From positions 186,001 to 250,000 of the forward strand of contig VWPU01011850.1 in the NCBI GenBank assembly GCA_013398955.1: DNA of 64,000 nt. Reading direction: 5' to 3'. Position 1 is the first letter of the stretch; each line of letters opens with the position of its first letter. This document shows positions 39,182 through 53,010 of this stretch, piece after piece. The position numbers and the translations under genes were made by a program. A model generated the notes under the pieces. The model did not search any database, was not told the origin of the DNA, and saw only the letters and a list, made by a program, of their open reading frames with translations. The DNA comes from Callaeas wilsoni. Lineage: Eukaryota; Chordata; Aves; Passeriformes; Callaeidae.

Positions 39182-39191
39182 GCAGCACCTG

Positions 39192-39263
39192 AGGGGGCAC
39201 CTGGAGTTGAACCAGGGACCTCTTGATCTGCAGTCAAATGCTCTGCCACTGAGCTATACCCCC
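39192..39263 (-). tRNA. tRNA-Cys (GCA anticodon)
   Basis: A complete 72-nt cloverleaf reads on the minus strand. The acceptor stem GGGGGTA pairs with TGCCCCC (including one T-G pair) and is followed by discriminator T. The D arm has GCTC/GAGC pairing. The anticodon loop is CTGCAGA with anticodon GCA. The T arm is CCTGG-TTCAACT-CCAGG. The internal promoter boxes TAGCTCAGTGG (A) and GGTTCAACTCC (B) are present, and there is no intron. A run of five T on the minus strand (plus 39181-39177) lies 10 nt past the 3' end and should terminate RNA polymerase III. CCA is not encoded, as expected for a eukaryotic nuclear tRNA gene. The gene would decode UGC/UGU cysteine codons. A CR1 LINE end lies immediately next to the trailer, which is unusual. 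The intact pairing argues against a decayed tRNA pseudogene, but a recent retro-copy cannot be excluded. Confidence 0.93.
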
Positions 39264-42200
39264 TGCCTGAGCAGCCCTACTCTGTAAATGAAACCCATTA
39301 GGACATTCCCTGCCCTAGGGAGTTCACAACATGGAATATGAACCAGCCTTGCAGAACTAGTCCAGCACAGACAACCTCACTGCATTTCTTCCTGAACCTT
39401 GCAGGAGACACACACAGGGGTGTAGGACTTCTGGGGCAGCACAGCAATGTCTTATGAACAAATAATAACTGAACCTTACAGCTACTGCCGGACAGTGCCA
39501 ACCAATGCACTGCAAAATGATGGAAAAATTGCTCTGCATTCCCTTTAACTCCCTCCCTGCACTTCTTTCCAGCACACTGCTAGTTCCACTTCTTTCCAGA
39601 TATGGAACAGGGTTACCTTTCCAGCTCCTTTGCCCAGGTGTGCACACCAAGGCCAGCTGCATTGCCCATCTGTTTTCTCAGCCAGAACCATGCCCCTCTC
39701 CCCTCAGCAGGGCAGCTGAACACCCACAATCAGAGGTAACTATGACCTGGTGACTCCAGGGACTGAATCTCCATCTCAAAGCAATGGTGAGATTCCCCAA
39801 AGGACAGTCCTGAAGTTCAGCTTTCACTGAGTAATTCCCAGGCCTCTGGAAATAGGCTGAAGAACAGTAAATTTAGTAAGGAAACAGAGATCCTATGGAT
39901 CCCTATTGCTTCACCAGCCTTCTGTCTGAAATATTTAGTAGTATCAAGATGCTTGCTAGAATCACAATATGTGTTCAAATGCTAGGACAGTGAAACAGTA
40001 TGTTCATGGGGTCAGCCAGGAGGCTCTGGTATGGAGAATCCAGTGTGGGCAAAGTTGGACAAACATTAGATAAATAAATGGGAGAGGCTGAATCCTAAAT
40101 GGAAACTAGGAGAATTTGTTTGTTCTAACTGGCGAACCACATGGACTGAGTTTTCCAAGAGAAGCATCTACAGACAGGTACATTCACTGGGACTGTGGGT
40201 AAGGTCCCCAGACTGAATGTTTTGGCACCATCTTCTGTGATTTTGATTCATCCAAAGTTTGCCAGATCAAAAGTTGTTAGTACTAGTGCTTTGAAAAGCA
40301 TGATCTCTCCCAAGATGAGCACCATACCACAATGAGCTATCATAGCCAACCCTCCTTCCAAACCATTAATAAGGATCTTAAACAAAAACAGTCTAACATT
40401 GTTCTCTTCTGCTCCCCTGAGGTATCTTCCACCAAGTTTTGGCATTTATTCATTGCTATGTGTTTCTGGTGCCTCCAGCCTGTTTTCAGTCTGTTTTATA
40501 ATCTTCATCTCCAGTCAATTTAAATTAAATTTTCAGCTCAGTCTTCATGAAACAATATATTAATTGCCTCAGTACATGAATAGACATCTTATTTACACAG
40601 ATTAAATGACCATATTCTTTTCATCTACTTGGCCTGCAGTTGGATCAAACTAAGTGATTAAGTTTCATCTGGATTTCCTTCCTACAAATCTATGTGTGTA
40701 TCATCCATGTTCCTTTTCAATGGTGAAGTCAACAAGTGTAGAGGGGTTGCACTTCCTACATGCCACTAAGGGAATCAAACTAATAACTAAAGTGTGCTCT
40801 GAGTCACACAGAAAACTCAATAAACCCTTCTTCACCAGGGATAAGGTTTGCTTTAACTGCTTACAGATTTTCTTTGTTCAGTTTTTTCTCCAATATTCCA
40901 CAACAACAAAATTCACCCCTTCCTTTTTCCATCATTTACATTCCGTTTCGGCATCTCTCTTGAGGGTTAGCTAGTATACATACGGCTGCATATGAATGCA
41001 TGGCACAGCAAATTCTTTTTCCTTCCTTATTTAGACTCCTTCACTAGACATGGAAGCCAAATTTATTGGTTACTAACTCTTTTAATGACTGCTGCTCATT
41101 TGTAAAGATCAATAAAACATATTTTCCTCTGTCCTCTGGTTCTCATTTGATTCTTCTGGTTTTCAGAGACAACTGTGTGAGACATCTCCTTGACTAGTTG
41201 CAAGAAAAACATAGCAGGCAGATTTGATTTTCCAAGTTTCATTTCTAAGATTTTCCTGTTTCCCATATCCCTGAAAATTCACCCCATTCCTGATGTATTC
41301 AGTTAACGTTAGTGTCTGGAGATAGCACAGAGATTCAGTAAATCCAGCAGTACTGACTTCAAGTTCTCATTCTGTGGGGCCTCCTAATGCTGTTAGACAG
41401 TTTGAGGTCTAAAATGGGATGAAAGGAGACAAGGCGAGGTAAATATGTCACTTCCACTCACAGTGCTCTATGGATGTTTCCCAACTTGGTGAAAGTCAGC
41501 TAACCCACAGGAAGTGCAGTAAGGTATATTGGCACGTGAAAAAGTTTCTGTCTGTAGTGCCTGCAGACGCCCTTTGCACAGATCAAAACTCTTTTTCCAA
41601 CATGGATATGGGGTCACCCCAGTACAAGAACAGGATTCTGGATCAGCTTCATGTCTGAATCGTCAACTTTTTGTGATTTACTGGGGGGAAGGGAGGATCA
41701 TGGTCATGAAGAAAGAACTCTTTATTTCTTTGTCTCATTCTACTAAACATAAATACAAATTTCCGTCAACAGCCATGAAATAGCTGTTTCAACAGAGTTC
41801 TGGAAGTTTGGAGGCATACACACCCTGAAAAGCAACCAAATATCTGAGTGGGAAAATGATGTAAATTGGAGAAAATAAAGTGTCCTCTACATGGGCCCTA
41901 CCCTTTCAAAGCACAAACATTTCCAAAAACTAATGACGAGAGAAGCTGGTTCCAGCTGCCGTGTGACTCAGACTGGCATAAGTAACTGGCCAGGGCAGTT
42001 CTGGGACAGCAAATTGGGGAGAAAATAAAGGCCAAATACTGCCTTGGTTCAGAAGATGTGAAACTGTCAAGTAACTGAACACCAGACCATTGAACATCCC
42101 TGGCTCCCCACTTTGTCCCACCAGCTCCACATATCTGCTCACACCCAGGCCACTGAAGCACCAGCTGCAGCCTATATCAAATACAACAGTCACAACTGTA

Positions 42201-45200
42201 TCTGTAATACTTCTATCTGAAAACTTCATCACTTACTCAAGTTCTGAAAAGAGACGTGAACAAAGCTGAAGACACGGTGAAGATCTTCAAAATGGCTGTT
42301 CTTTAGGGAGCTTCAGGCCTGGGCTGTGGGTCCTAAGGAAGGATCTCAGAGAGACACAGTTGTGGAGACCAGCAATGACTGTTTGATGAGATGAGAAAAG
42401 CAAGACAAAAGAGATCAAAATGGACTAAATAAGTCTCTTGGTATCAGGATTGTGACTCGCTTGCTATCAGCATTGTGACACTGAATTACTTTCTTCTGTT
42501 GTCTTGCCTAAGACGTATTGAAATGAGAAGCAGCACATCTCAGACAATTTGTTGAAATCACTTCAAGTCTCTGAGTGATGTTAATGATCAGTGACCGAGG
42601 GTGGAGTGCAGTGAGGTGAATGACAGATGAATGGCAGATAACAGCATCCACCTTAATGGAGAACTTTTATCTGAGCATTTCCATGGACTCCCAATACACC
42701 TCATCACATCCTACTCTTTACCTTACTTACCTTCATCACTCCTCTGCAAAGTATCCTCATATTTAATTTTTTAAATGCAGAGATGAAGAAAATAGGGAAT
42801 AATTGTCCTGTCTAAGGTCACCCAGGTCTGTCCAGGCCTCCAGGACTGGTTCAGACAGGGACCTCACTTGCACTTTTGAAGCTGCAGACAAATCATATGG
42901 GTGGTAGGTCCTTAAGGATGTGCTCGGAGCTCTGCTGCTCCCTCCCCTCATGACACCAGACATTGCAAAACCTGTCATGAGCTGGCAGAACAGTTAAGGG
43001 CATAAGTACCAGAGTCAGACCTTGTGAAGGTGCTTCAGGTTTGGTGCATGTGCTCTAGGAGCTGCCAAATTTAAAGAGACGCAAGAAGATTTTTGCAGAA
43101 GCATTCACAGAGACAGCCTGTCTCCACGTGTCTATCAATAATGCTCAAGTGTCAACACTTCCAGGCTTGGATCTGAAGATGCCCTCACCTGCTATAGGTT
43201 TGCTAAAGGCCATTATCTGGTTCATAAATGGGGAAAGTCAGACACAAAACAATAAAACAATTCTTCTGCAGTAACTCAGATCAGAGCTGGAATATTAAAA
43301 AAAAAAAAGAAAAATTGAAATCCTGGCTCAAGTATCCTGTATTATCTACAAAGTGATTGAACTGCTCCTCTCAGAGTTTTCTCTTTCATTCCTTTTCCAT
43401 CACTCCCACTTCTCTCCCATTGCCAACCCCGTCTCTCATTGCCATTTTCCTTCCTGTAGTCTTTTCCACGGTTCTTATGCCAGCAGTGATCCCTCCCAGT
43501 TCTGCTGCTTTGCTGCAGGTCTTTCCAAATGCCATTGCATCGGGCCATCTCCCTGGGACCAGAGCCATTTCTCTAGAGGGGAATGTGCAGCTGTTGGTGG
43601 CTGCAAAGTAGCCAGAGGGCCCCCAGCTCTCCCCAGCTATGGTGCAGGAGGATGCTGAGTGATGGTGTCAGCAAAGAGCAGTAAGAGGCCTTGGCTGCCT
43701 GTTCAATACCTGGAAGCAGCCCCGAGTCACTGGAAAACAGATCTGAAGAAAGAAGGTTGCTCCCTCTGCCCTCAACCAAATGATATTTCATCCAGCGTGA
43801 AGGAGATGTTGATAGAAGGGTCTGTGTCATCACAGATGAGAGATTTTTGGCTGGTAGAGATGTGCCTCGACCAGTCACATCCACTCCAGCAGGAGGCAGG
43901 CAACTATGCGAGGCTCCTGCTCACCCACAGCCAGAGGTTGAATGCACAATGTTCCAGTCTGCTCATAAAAAGGGCTGTCAGGGAGAGCAGAGGGAGGGCA
44001 CAGGCTGGACAGCCAGCTCCCCTGTGTTATGTGTAAGGAATCAGGGTTAGAAGTGGCTTTAGTTAGGGCATTGCTGCTTTAATTTGAGAACATAGGGGTT
44101 TGAAAGTGTACAAGTTTCATGTTAAGTTCTTTTTGAACTCAGGAGGAAGGATTGGACTTGCTATTCGTGAGCATCTCACTCATCAGCTCCTTGAGTCTAT
44201 TAATCCATGATCCCCTCCTCCAGTGCATGTCTCCCAGGATATACTTCATTAGTTCAACCCATCTACACACAATTTACTCTCAGAACACCCAATGGCCAAA
44301 TAAAGGAACTAGTATGGCATGCAGCCACAGGAAAGGGGTTAGAGCAGAGCACAGGTACTCTCCAGGCCTGCTGTCCCAAGCAGCATGTGATGAAATGCAA
44401 TGCTATCAAATATCATGACAGAAAGCACAAATACATAAAACATGAGGGTGCCTCTTAAAAATAAATGTTGCTCCATGATCTTTTTCCCAGGAGAAGGAAA
44501 TTTCCAGAGTGCTGGCTCTCTGTGTGTGGTATCACATATTGCATGGTCTGTTCCCTATAAGCTCTCGACATATGCTACGAATCTGCCTCTGCACTACAAG
44601 TATTCTAAATCAGATGCTTATGCCTTCTTCTGATCTTTTGCAGTCACACATACATACATTGGATTTTGCCACAGGCTATCCATCATTCCTCCCTTTCCAG
44701 CATCTGAAACGCATGACCCACAATTTGGTTTTATGTGTGTTTTACTGCAGTTTCCCTATAATCACACAGGAAACTTTAATTCTCACCTTATGAGCCCAAG
44801 GCTGCAGTTCTAATCCTTGTCTCTCAGAAGAGTCATGGCTGTATGTCTGATTACCGACAGTCTGTATTTGCCACAAATGAAGGAAAAATCAAATTCCATT
44901 GCAATCAAAGCCTTACCTCTCACAATCCATTGTTTACCTGCATCATTTTTCACCTTCTACCTCAAAGTAACACTTAAAGCCCTTAGGCATTGCCACCCTC
45001 TGCCTCTGAGTCTCCTCATTTCAGCTGTGGACTAAGCACAGTGGTGCTGCATGAGGTGGACATTTTCCATCACCACAGGACAGACAGCTCTGCCAAGACA
45101 TCCATCCCTCTCTAATTACCCAGGTTTCCTGCAGGCATCAAGGGGAAGCTGTCTCATCCACTGTAGACCTGTCATGTCTCAAGACTCTGACTTGCACCTC

Positions 45201-48200
45201 TCATTCCTCCCTCTCCTCCCTTTTTACTCATTCACCAGGAATTCACCATGCCCATCTCCTTCCCCATCCCAGACTGGAAGTGGCAGACACAGCTGGTTGG
45301 CATCATCCACCTTCCAATTGCCTCTTTTAAAGGCCATAAAAAGGAAAAGGGGCCGTAGGTCACCCCAGCCCCCTACTTACCCCAACCCCTTACCAGCTGT
45401 ACAAACCCTTCTGCCTCAAGGACTGATATAATTTGGCACAGCACTCATCAGAACAGTCCTGTCTGTTCACATGCATGTACAATACCTCACCAAGTGATCC
45501 TGATCCCAGAAGGGCTCACCCACCACCCTCTGACATCATGTTATATGTGCCTCATCCCCTGTAATGATACATTTCTGTTTACAGTCAGGGAACATCACTC
45601 TTCCAGGAGGCCATATCCCAGGCAGAGGGAGATTTCTAGCTCAAATATGTCCTTGTTGGTCGGGTGAAAGAAGATGGAGGATTTTTTAGCACTCTGGAAA
45701 GGGGCTAACTGGGAAGGGTTGACGGGGAAGTGGTCTGGTAAGATACCTGCCCTGTGCATGAAGCAGATGGCACAGGCGCATCAGAGAAGCCCTGTAAACA
45801 ACCAGTTAAGCTTTAGTCACAAGCCCTTTCATCTGCTTCAAATATAGGCTCTACCGCCTTCCAGCTGGGGCTGGAAAACATCAGGTCTGCTGTGCCTGCA
45901 GGGCTTTGTGAGTTTGTATGTTCTGAACTCCTGCCAGGAGTAACTTTTGTGCTGGAGGGATCAGTGCTGGGCCCTGTGTAATGCATCCGTAATGCAGTGA
46001 CTTATGCATGGAGGAGGGAAGCTGGGGAAATTCCCTTCCACCATAAACTATTTCTTGGCTCTTTGCATTAGTTGTCAGCCCTTGGGAATATGTTTTCCTC
46101 TATTCCCACTTTTCTGTGGTCTGCATTATCATTTGCTAAATATTAGCGTGTGCTATTTATCAGGAGGTCTACAACCCTTGTCCACTCCAGGGAGTTTGCA
46201 ACTAAGTCACAGCAATAAATTTTCTGATATTCTATGGGCTTTACAGCCTTAAGAGGCACACAGCTGAAATCATTATCTCAGAGCCTTCAACCCCTAATAC
46301 CACAGTGAAACACTCACCACCAAAGGCAGGGAGGATGCACACGAGCACAGGTTGTTGATACTCACAGCAGATTCAGAGTTAGGCTCCAAATCTACTTACT
46401 AATAATGATGATTACTTCAGCTCCTCTGGTTTTATAACATGCTTGAAAGTCTCAGGGAAACCACATTATCTGCACCTCTCTTTCAACAGCATGTTTGTTT
46501 CGTAAGAGCTGCTGGGCTAGCAAAGGAAAGGGTGTGTTTGTGGACAGGGAATCTGTTATAATAATATCATGGTGACCAAAATGAGCACCACGGTCTACAA
46601 TTACTGCTATCCTTCTACGTTTATTGCAGAACAGAGTCACCCGAGATCTGACCCAAAACCTGTTGACTCCACTGAAATTATTTTGCAGCAGGTCCTAGGA
46701 AACACTTGGACAAGACATCATCTCTTACTGTGTCACTCTGTTTAGGGAGTTTGGACTTTTTCCCTTCAATAGCTGTTATCTAAGAAGGGATTCAACCTTT
46801 GACTAGAAAGGTTCTTCAATATCTCCATATTTCTGATCCCAAAGCCCCTTGCAGAGTAATTCTTGGTTAATGACTAGAAATGTTCCAGCATCTCTTGGCT
46901 ATAGGATCTGATCCCAAGAACCTTCAAAGCAAACCAGAGTTCAGACTCACCTGGGAATACTTAATAAAGATTTGGAGGGATAATTAAAGAAATAAATTAA
47001 ATGCTACTAGAATGTACATGTCCAAAGGAAACACTGGTCTGAGGAGTCTGTATTTTTCAAAGTTATCAAATTAGCCCAGTTTGGTTTCCACTGCCAATCT
47101 AAATAATGGTGGATATTGTCCAATCTCTTTTCCTTCCAAGTAGGCTGAGAAATCATGGACAAGGTCATTAGTGTGAGAGAAGAGACATTCTCCTGCTCTG
47201 AATATCCCAGACAGAGCTACATGGAATGGCTGCTGCTCTCTCAGAGAGGGAGAGTAGCAAAAGGAGAAGAGGAAACTCGAGCAGCCAAGCAGCCGTGTCC
47301 AGTGGATGGAAGGAACAACTGGCATTAGCTGGTTTTGCTTTGCCAACCTTATGGCAACAAAAACAAGAGAAAGAACTGGACAAAAATATTTGAGAACGGC
47401 CTAAGATCAAAAAATGGGGCAGCTTCCCCTGCAGAGGTAGGGCACAGTCCTCTCCTCTGTTCCTCTCTTGCTCTCTCACTATGATAGGAGACAAGTTCAG
47501 GGTTCACTGGCCATTCCCTGGCCAATGCCAGGCTCACTCTCCGACTCACAGGGCCCAGACAGTCTCAATACTTCCCCCATACTTTTTTTCAGCCCTACAG
47601 CCCTTTCTGACAGTAAAGCTGTGTTGATCTGGAGCAGGGATGTTTTTTAGCATGCCAGACTCATGAATGCCATAGCCTGTTATCCCAGAAAGACTGAAGA
47701 ATAAACAAAGAGGGACTGGCAGAATAATGATCAATAAAACTCCTTGATCTGAACCTCAAATCCAGGATATAGCTATATTAATAAACTAAAGGGCTCAGTT
47801 GCTGGCTTGGAATTTTACACAGGTTGTAACTAATAAAATTTCCAGAGATATTTTGGTCCATTCCTCACTCTGGCATGGTTCAGGGGACACCATAGCCAGG
47901 GACTTTTCACTGCAGCTAGTTTGGGTATAGAAAGTTCCTCTATTCAGGTGTGAGCCATGCCTTGCCACTTGCCCTTAGGGCCAAGGAACATTTTTATTGT
48001 ACAAGTGTAGTCCATGAGGACTCTCTCCAAAACACAGTTAAATCTCCAAACTGGCTGCCCAGTACAAGGGATGCCTGGCAAGTCCCAGCGGCCTCCTTGA
48101 TGTATTCCAACTCATTCCCTGCCCCCTCTGCTGCCTGGGAGACACCAAGTGCACAGAAGATGCTGGGAGCTGCAAGTTGGGAGGACTCACCCTGGCACAG

Positions 48201-51200
48201 GGATTTCACACCAGTAGGCACCGAATCAACACCAGTAACTCCCAGGACACCTTCATGGGGCAGGGACCGTGGAGTGGCCAAGCATGGCATGCTGCAAGAC
48301 TGGCTGATGGTGCTCATGGGTTTGGAGTCAGCTGGAAAAGGCTCTAATTAGGCCATGTTGGCTTTTGCCAAGATCAGGGCTGGGTAGTTCCCGGTAGAGC
48401 TTCACAAACCACAGGGTCTAGTTGGAAGCTGCATGCACTGAACCTTCTGCTTAGAATGGAGAGTTTCCCTGTGTTACTGGAGGTGTTCACTTCACTGGAG
48501 GGGCCTGGTCCCTTCTTCAGGTGACAACAGGGTGTCCAAGCAAGCAGCTCCTTGCAGGCATGGCTGCAGCATGTCCTTCAAACCAGGCAGAGCCTCCCCT
48601 GCAGAGCTGGGCACAAAGGATGGCTGGGCAGTCAGAAAGCAGGAGGGTTGTGGAGGTGCTCATGGATCTGCTGGTGTCACCCCAGCTGCTTCCATGTGGA
48701 CAAACGCCACACAGAGCTGGTGAAACTGGATCTGCAGGAGCATTCTGCCTGATACAGTGAATAAACACCACCAGGAGCTTTGACTATGGGACAAGCTGTT
48801 ATTCTTGTGTTGGTTCAAGGCATTTCTGCTGGAGAATTGTTGTGTTTTCAATGTTACAAACTCTAGCCCTAACACCAAACTCCTGCTTCTGAGCTGGGTA
48901 AGTTTCCACTGAAACAAAAGATCGGGAAAGATTCTTTTTCACTAACTGGGAAAAGGAAATGCACTCCAGAAGGACATGGATTCCTTTGATGTCTCAAAAT
49001 AGAGAAAAGAATCTTTGCTTTTCTGTGACGTAAGAAGGACATCATTGCCATGTCCATTTTTGGGATCCATTGTTTTCAAAGATGGGTAAAAACAAGAAAT
49101 AAATAGCAACATATCTCTCTGCTGCATTCTTGCTGTCCTCCACAGGGACAGCTGCCAGAGCAAGGAAACTATATTAAGACCACTGCATCCCTCAGAAAAA
49201 GATAAACCTTTACCAAGGTTTCATCTTTGCACAGGGACAAGAAGCTGGGAAGTCAAGATGTAACTGTGCACATGGGCATTCTGTGTGTGAGATCCCATTA
49301 TTGTCAGCAGTGATCCAAGAATAATTCAGAGGGTCAAATACACATGATCTAGTTAAATATGACTGTTGAGTGCTTTTGAAAGGCCCTAGGCTGAAATATC
49401 GAAGACAGATTGTGCAAATATTAGGCAGGATCTATAAATAAACCAAATTGTCTAAAATATCACTTTATGTGTATATATAGGCTACTGAACTCTACATATC
49501 TAGTCAGTACAAAAAAAAATTTCCTTGGCTACAGCAATAGCTGTGAAACCTCTGGACAGTTACATTCAGAATCAGAATCAAAACCCAAATCCCATCCCGC
49601 AAAAGAGGGTTCAAACTCACTGAAAGCTAAGAACTCTTCAGAAGAGATGTTATTTACACAAAGCAGGTATTATTTAACTATGTACTAATTTTCTACTTTT
49701 CTGATAATAAGATGTGAAACTGTCAAAGACTAATATGTTTTTTAAAAAAAGAAATTATTTGAAGCAGTTTAGTAAAATTGTAATGAACAATGTGCTTGAA
49801 GTTAATTTAGACATCATAAGGTTTGAAGATGTAGGAAGGTAATCAGAAATAGTTATTGAAAATAGATAATTTTCTAGAAAACATATTCGAGATAAAAACT
49901 ATCTGGCCTAACTTCAGATGTCAACAATGCAGATATTCACATTTGGCTCAGTTCCTTTAAAAATGAGAGAAATAAGCACTTGTAAGGGGTACCTGAGATA
50001 CCTACTTGAAAATGAGATGAACAGCAACCTAGAAATGCCTTTTTCTTTTCATATACTGACTACAAAGGAAGGCCAACGTATCTAGTCCATATGTAGCTGA
50101 TTATACCGTAGACAGCTACATCTGGTCAGCATTAGAGCATGTTTAATAACATACCTATTTGCAAATGCATTCCTATTCAGATCAATATGTCTGTGCACTC
50201 AGTACTCCAAACTTCTACTTATACTCCAGGTTGCTAGTCCAAACCTTTAGTCTTAAACTTCAAAGTGGGTTGAACCAAGCAACACTGAGACCTACAACTT
50301 GCTAAGTAAGGTCCTTCAGGAAAACACAACTCTCCAAGCCAGGATGAGACCCCTGAGACACAGAGACACAGAAATCCCTTCAGAAAGTCTGCAGAGGAGC
50401 ACTTACAGAGAAACAGAGGGATCATTACAAGTCCCTCTACATAGGAAAATATTTTTGCCATAACCAAAATGTCAATGCTAATGGTTAAATACACTTCCTT
50501 GAATAAAATCTGCCCAAGACTTCAGGAAACACATTTACGAAGAGCAGTCATGACAGAAAGTAAAGCCGTTTGTATGATCCTTGGTTCAAGAGCCTCACGT
50601 ATGTAAAGAGCTGGTGAACCTTTTTGCAGCCTGGGACAGGTAAATCACTTTTTGCACCAGTCTGGCTTAAGAGTCCAAAAGCCTGGCTCAGCCAGGAGTG
50701 TGTCAGCATCCCGGCTGTGGGGCGCAGTTTCTTGGCCAGCTGCAAAAGGAAGGTAAGTCAGTCAGCCAGCCAGATCCATAAAGCAGCAGCTCACACTGTT
50801 AGTAGAGGCCTGCTGCCCCATCTGAAAATTAAATGCAAACATATGCATATGCCTAAGTGTTACTTAAGAGAAAATCACTACCTTGACAATGCTGAACAGG
50901 AACAGGAAAGAAAGAAAAACAGAAAGTACAAACCAGTATCTGTGCCTTCCCCATTTAATTTCTGTACTGTTAGAGGTACCCTCATAATTAATTCAGCACA
51001 ACTTAAAAAATTATGAGGTGAGGAAGGAAAGAAAATCCATTTGTTTGTTAGTACTGTAACAACCTAAGAAATATCTGACAGAAAATTTACATTACACATG
51101 TTCCAACTCCAATTTACTAGGTGGCTTGATCATTCCAAAAGAGAGCCACAACATTGCACCAACATCCTATACTTCATTCTTCACTGATACCCAAGGCATC

Positions 51201-52844
51201 TGCAGAAGGTTTTGATCATCTCTAAAAGCACAGGGGAGAAAATCTGCCCTTCCTCCCTATGGGAATCAGGTACAGGTTTCATGCAGCAGCAGTCAGACCC
51301 TTTGATCAATATGCAGCACGTTAAAAAACGTGTGTTAGTATGTAATCCTGAGCTATATCTCTAATGATTAGATTTTTTTTCACTGGTAAAAAAAGTAGAG
51401 AGGAAGATAATTTAATATTAGTTATTTTTCACAGTAATAAGAATTATAACAATAAGAAACAACAACAACAAAAAAGTAAGATAAATGTGAGACAGTTATT
51501 GATTTCATGACTGAGTGAATTATCATGACAGCAATGGACACGTCAGGCAGGAGCTTAACACCTGATCATTCCGGAGCTTCATGTCAATAAAGTTCAACAG
51601 CAACTGTAGGCATTGAAAGCAGAGACTCCTTACATCTGTGTGATCATGTCTGCACTCGATGCATAAACCAAAACCCCAGGGAGATGGGGAGGCTGCTGCT
51701 CTCTCCTGCCAGATGCTGAGCAAACAGCCCCAGGGTCCAACCACAGCAGGCGGCAGGAAGCCCAGGGACTGCCCGAAGAGCTGATGATTGATCAGGGTTC
51801 AGCAGAAAACCTCTTGCCCTTAGGCCAGTGCCCCTCCACTGGGCCATGCTGACTGCCATACCTGGGGAAGAGATGTAGAAGGGGGTTGCCCTTTTATAAG
51901 TTGTTCTTTTCTTTCAAATTTTTCATGGACCCTTTTAAAAAAGGCATTTCTTGTCCATTCCAAGAGGCATTTTTTTCTTCTGAAGAAAATACTTTGAGAA
52001 TTTCATCAAAGCTTAAAACAAATACATATGATCCAGGGACTAAATAGTGCAATCCCCTTTTGCAGGTTGGTCCTTGATACGTAGTCCCTGGGTCCCTGCA
52101 AGCTATGAGAATCCAGGCTGAGACAACTTTTGACCCAAACCAGGTTTGTTGGACTCCAGATGGAGCTGCATACCAGTTTTCTGCCTTTCCCTGAGGCTTT
52201 GGCTTGAACCAAAATGGAGTGACACTCATTAATAAAGAGACCTCCAAGACTCTGCCCTCCCTCCCTTGCTCCTTCCCCTCGAGGCACCAACACCAAAGTC
52301 CATCTGCTGGGATTAACCAGCCTCCAGAGTCTTTGCAGGCAGCTGTGAGATGGCTTTCAAAGATAAGAGCTGGCCCAGGGTGGGCTCATGGGTTAGGAAT
52401 TTAGTTAAATATCTTTGGAGGGGATCTAGTAGGATTTGCTTCGTTGTTTATATTATGCAGTATCAGTCATCCTTAAGACTCCGGCCTGTGTGTCAGTAAA
52501 GCTGGAAACACAACCAGCCAGCAAACGAGCATCCTGATACTCTTCCCCATGATCCTGTTTTCCCCATAGAGAAATGCTTCCCTACTCTGACATTCAGAAA
52601 TTCCCACATTCTTTGGCTCAGTTCACCTAAATGAGGGATAATAAGTGAAATACTGAGCAGTGGGATACTTGGGACTGAAACTCCAGAGAGAGAGTCAGCT
52701 TTTCTTCCTGGGTAATGGTGCTGCCCCTGCCCGATGCTGAAACAACAGTCATGGCTAATATATGGCTAAGAGATTTAAAGTCTCTGCTGGCCCCCAGGGA
52801 GAAAATAATCATAAGCCTGCTCGGTGTTCCTTAAAAGATACAGG
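39264..52844. other. no gene seen; 13.5 kb without a clear mobile element
   Basis: No CR1, long tandem repeat or splice-bounded coding exon was recognised. Minor features are the purine- and A-rich tracts at 43296 and the AAC run at 51457. Words such as CTGACCCAAAACCTGTTGAC at about 46650 may be remnants of very old repeats. Confidence 0.5.
51457..51476 (+). repeat. (AAC)n microsatellite, short
   Basis: Four to five AAC units ending in an A-run. Confidence 0.85.
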
Positions 52845-53010
52845 TAATTGTGGAAAAAAGCAACAAAAAGACAATTGAGTGGCTGGGCAGGTTGATTTAT
52901 GAGGAAAGATTAAAGGAGCTGAACATGAATGGCTTAGCTAAACAGTGACTAAAACAGGACATGAAAAGTAGCCACTGTCAACAGTATTTGAAGTGTCTGT
53001 CTGAAGGGAC
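52845..53010 (+). mobile_element. old CR1 LINE fragment, sense
   Basis: The stretch GATTTATGAGGAAAGATTAA then AGGAGCTGAACATGAATGGC matches the CR1 block 'tatgaggaaaggctgagggagctgggactgttcagcctgg'. The following 70 bp are weakly similar. There is no 3' tail. Borders are approximate. Confidence 0.55.

Noticed and set aside
40636..40660. Minus-strand FDPTAG resembling the EVA1C FDPSGS stretch
   Set aside because: In-frame stops lie close by and there is no acceptor with a pyrimidine tract. A match of three to four residues is not evidence.
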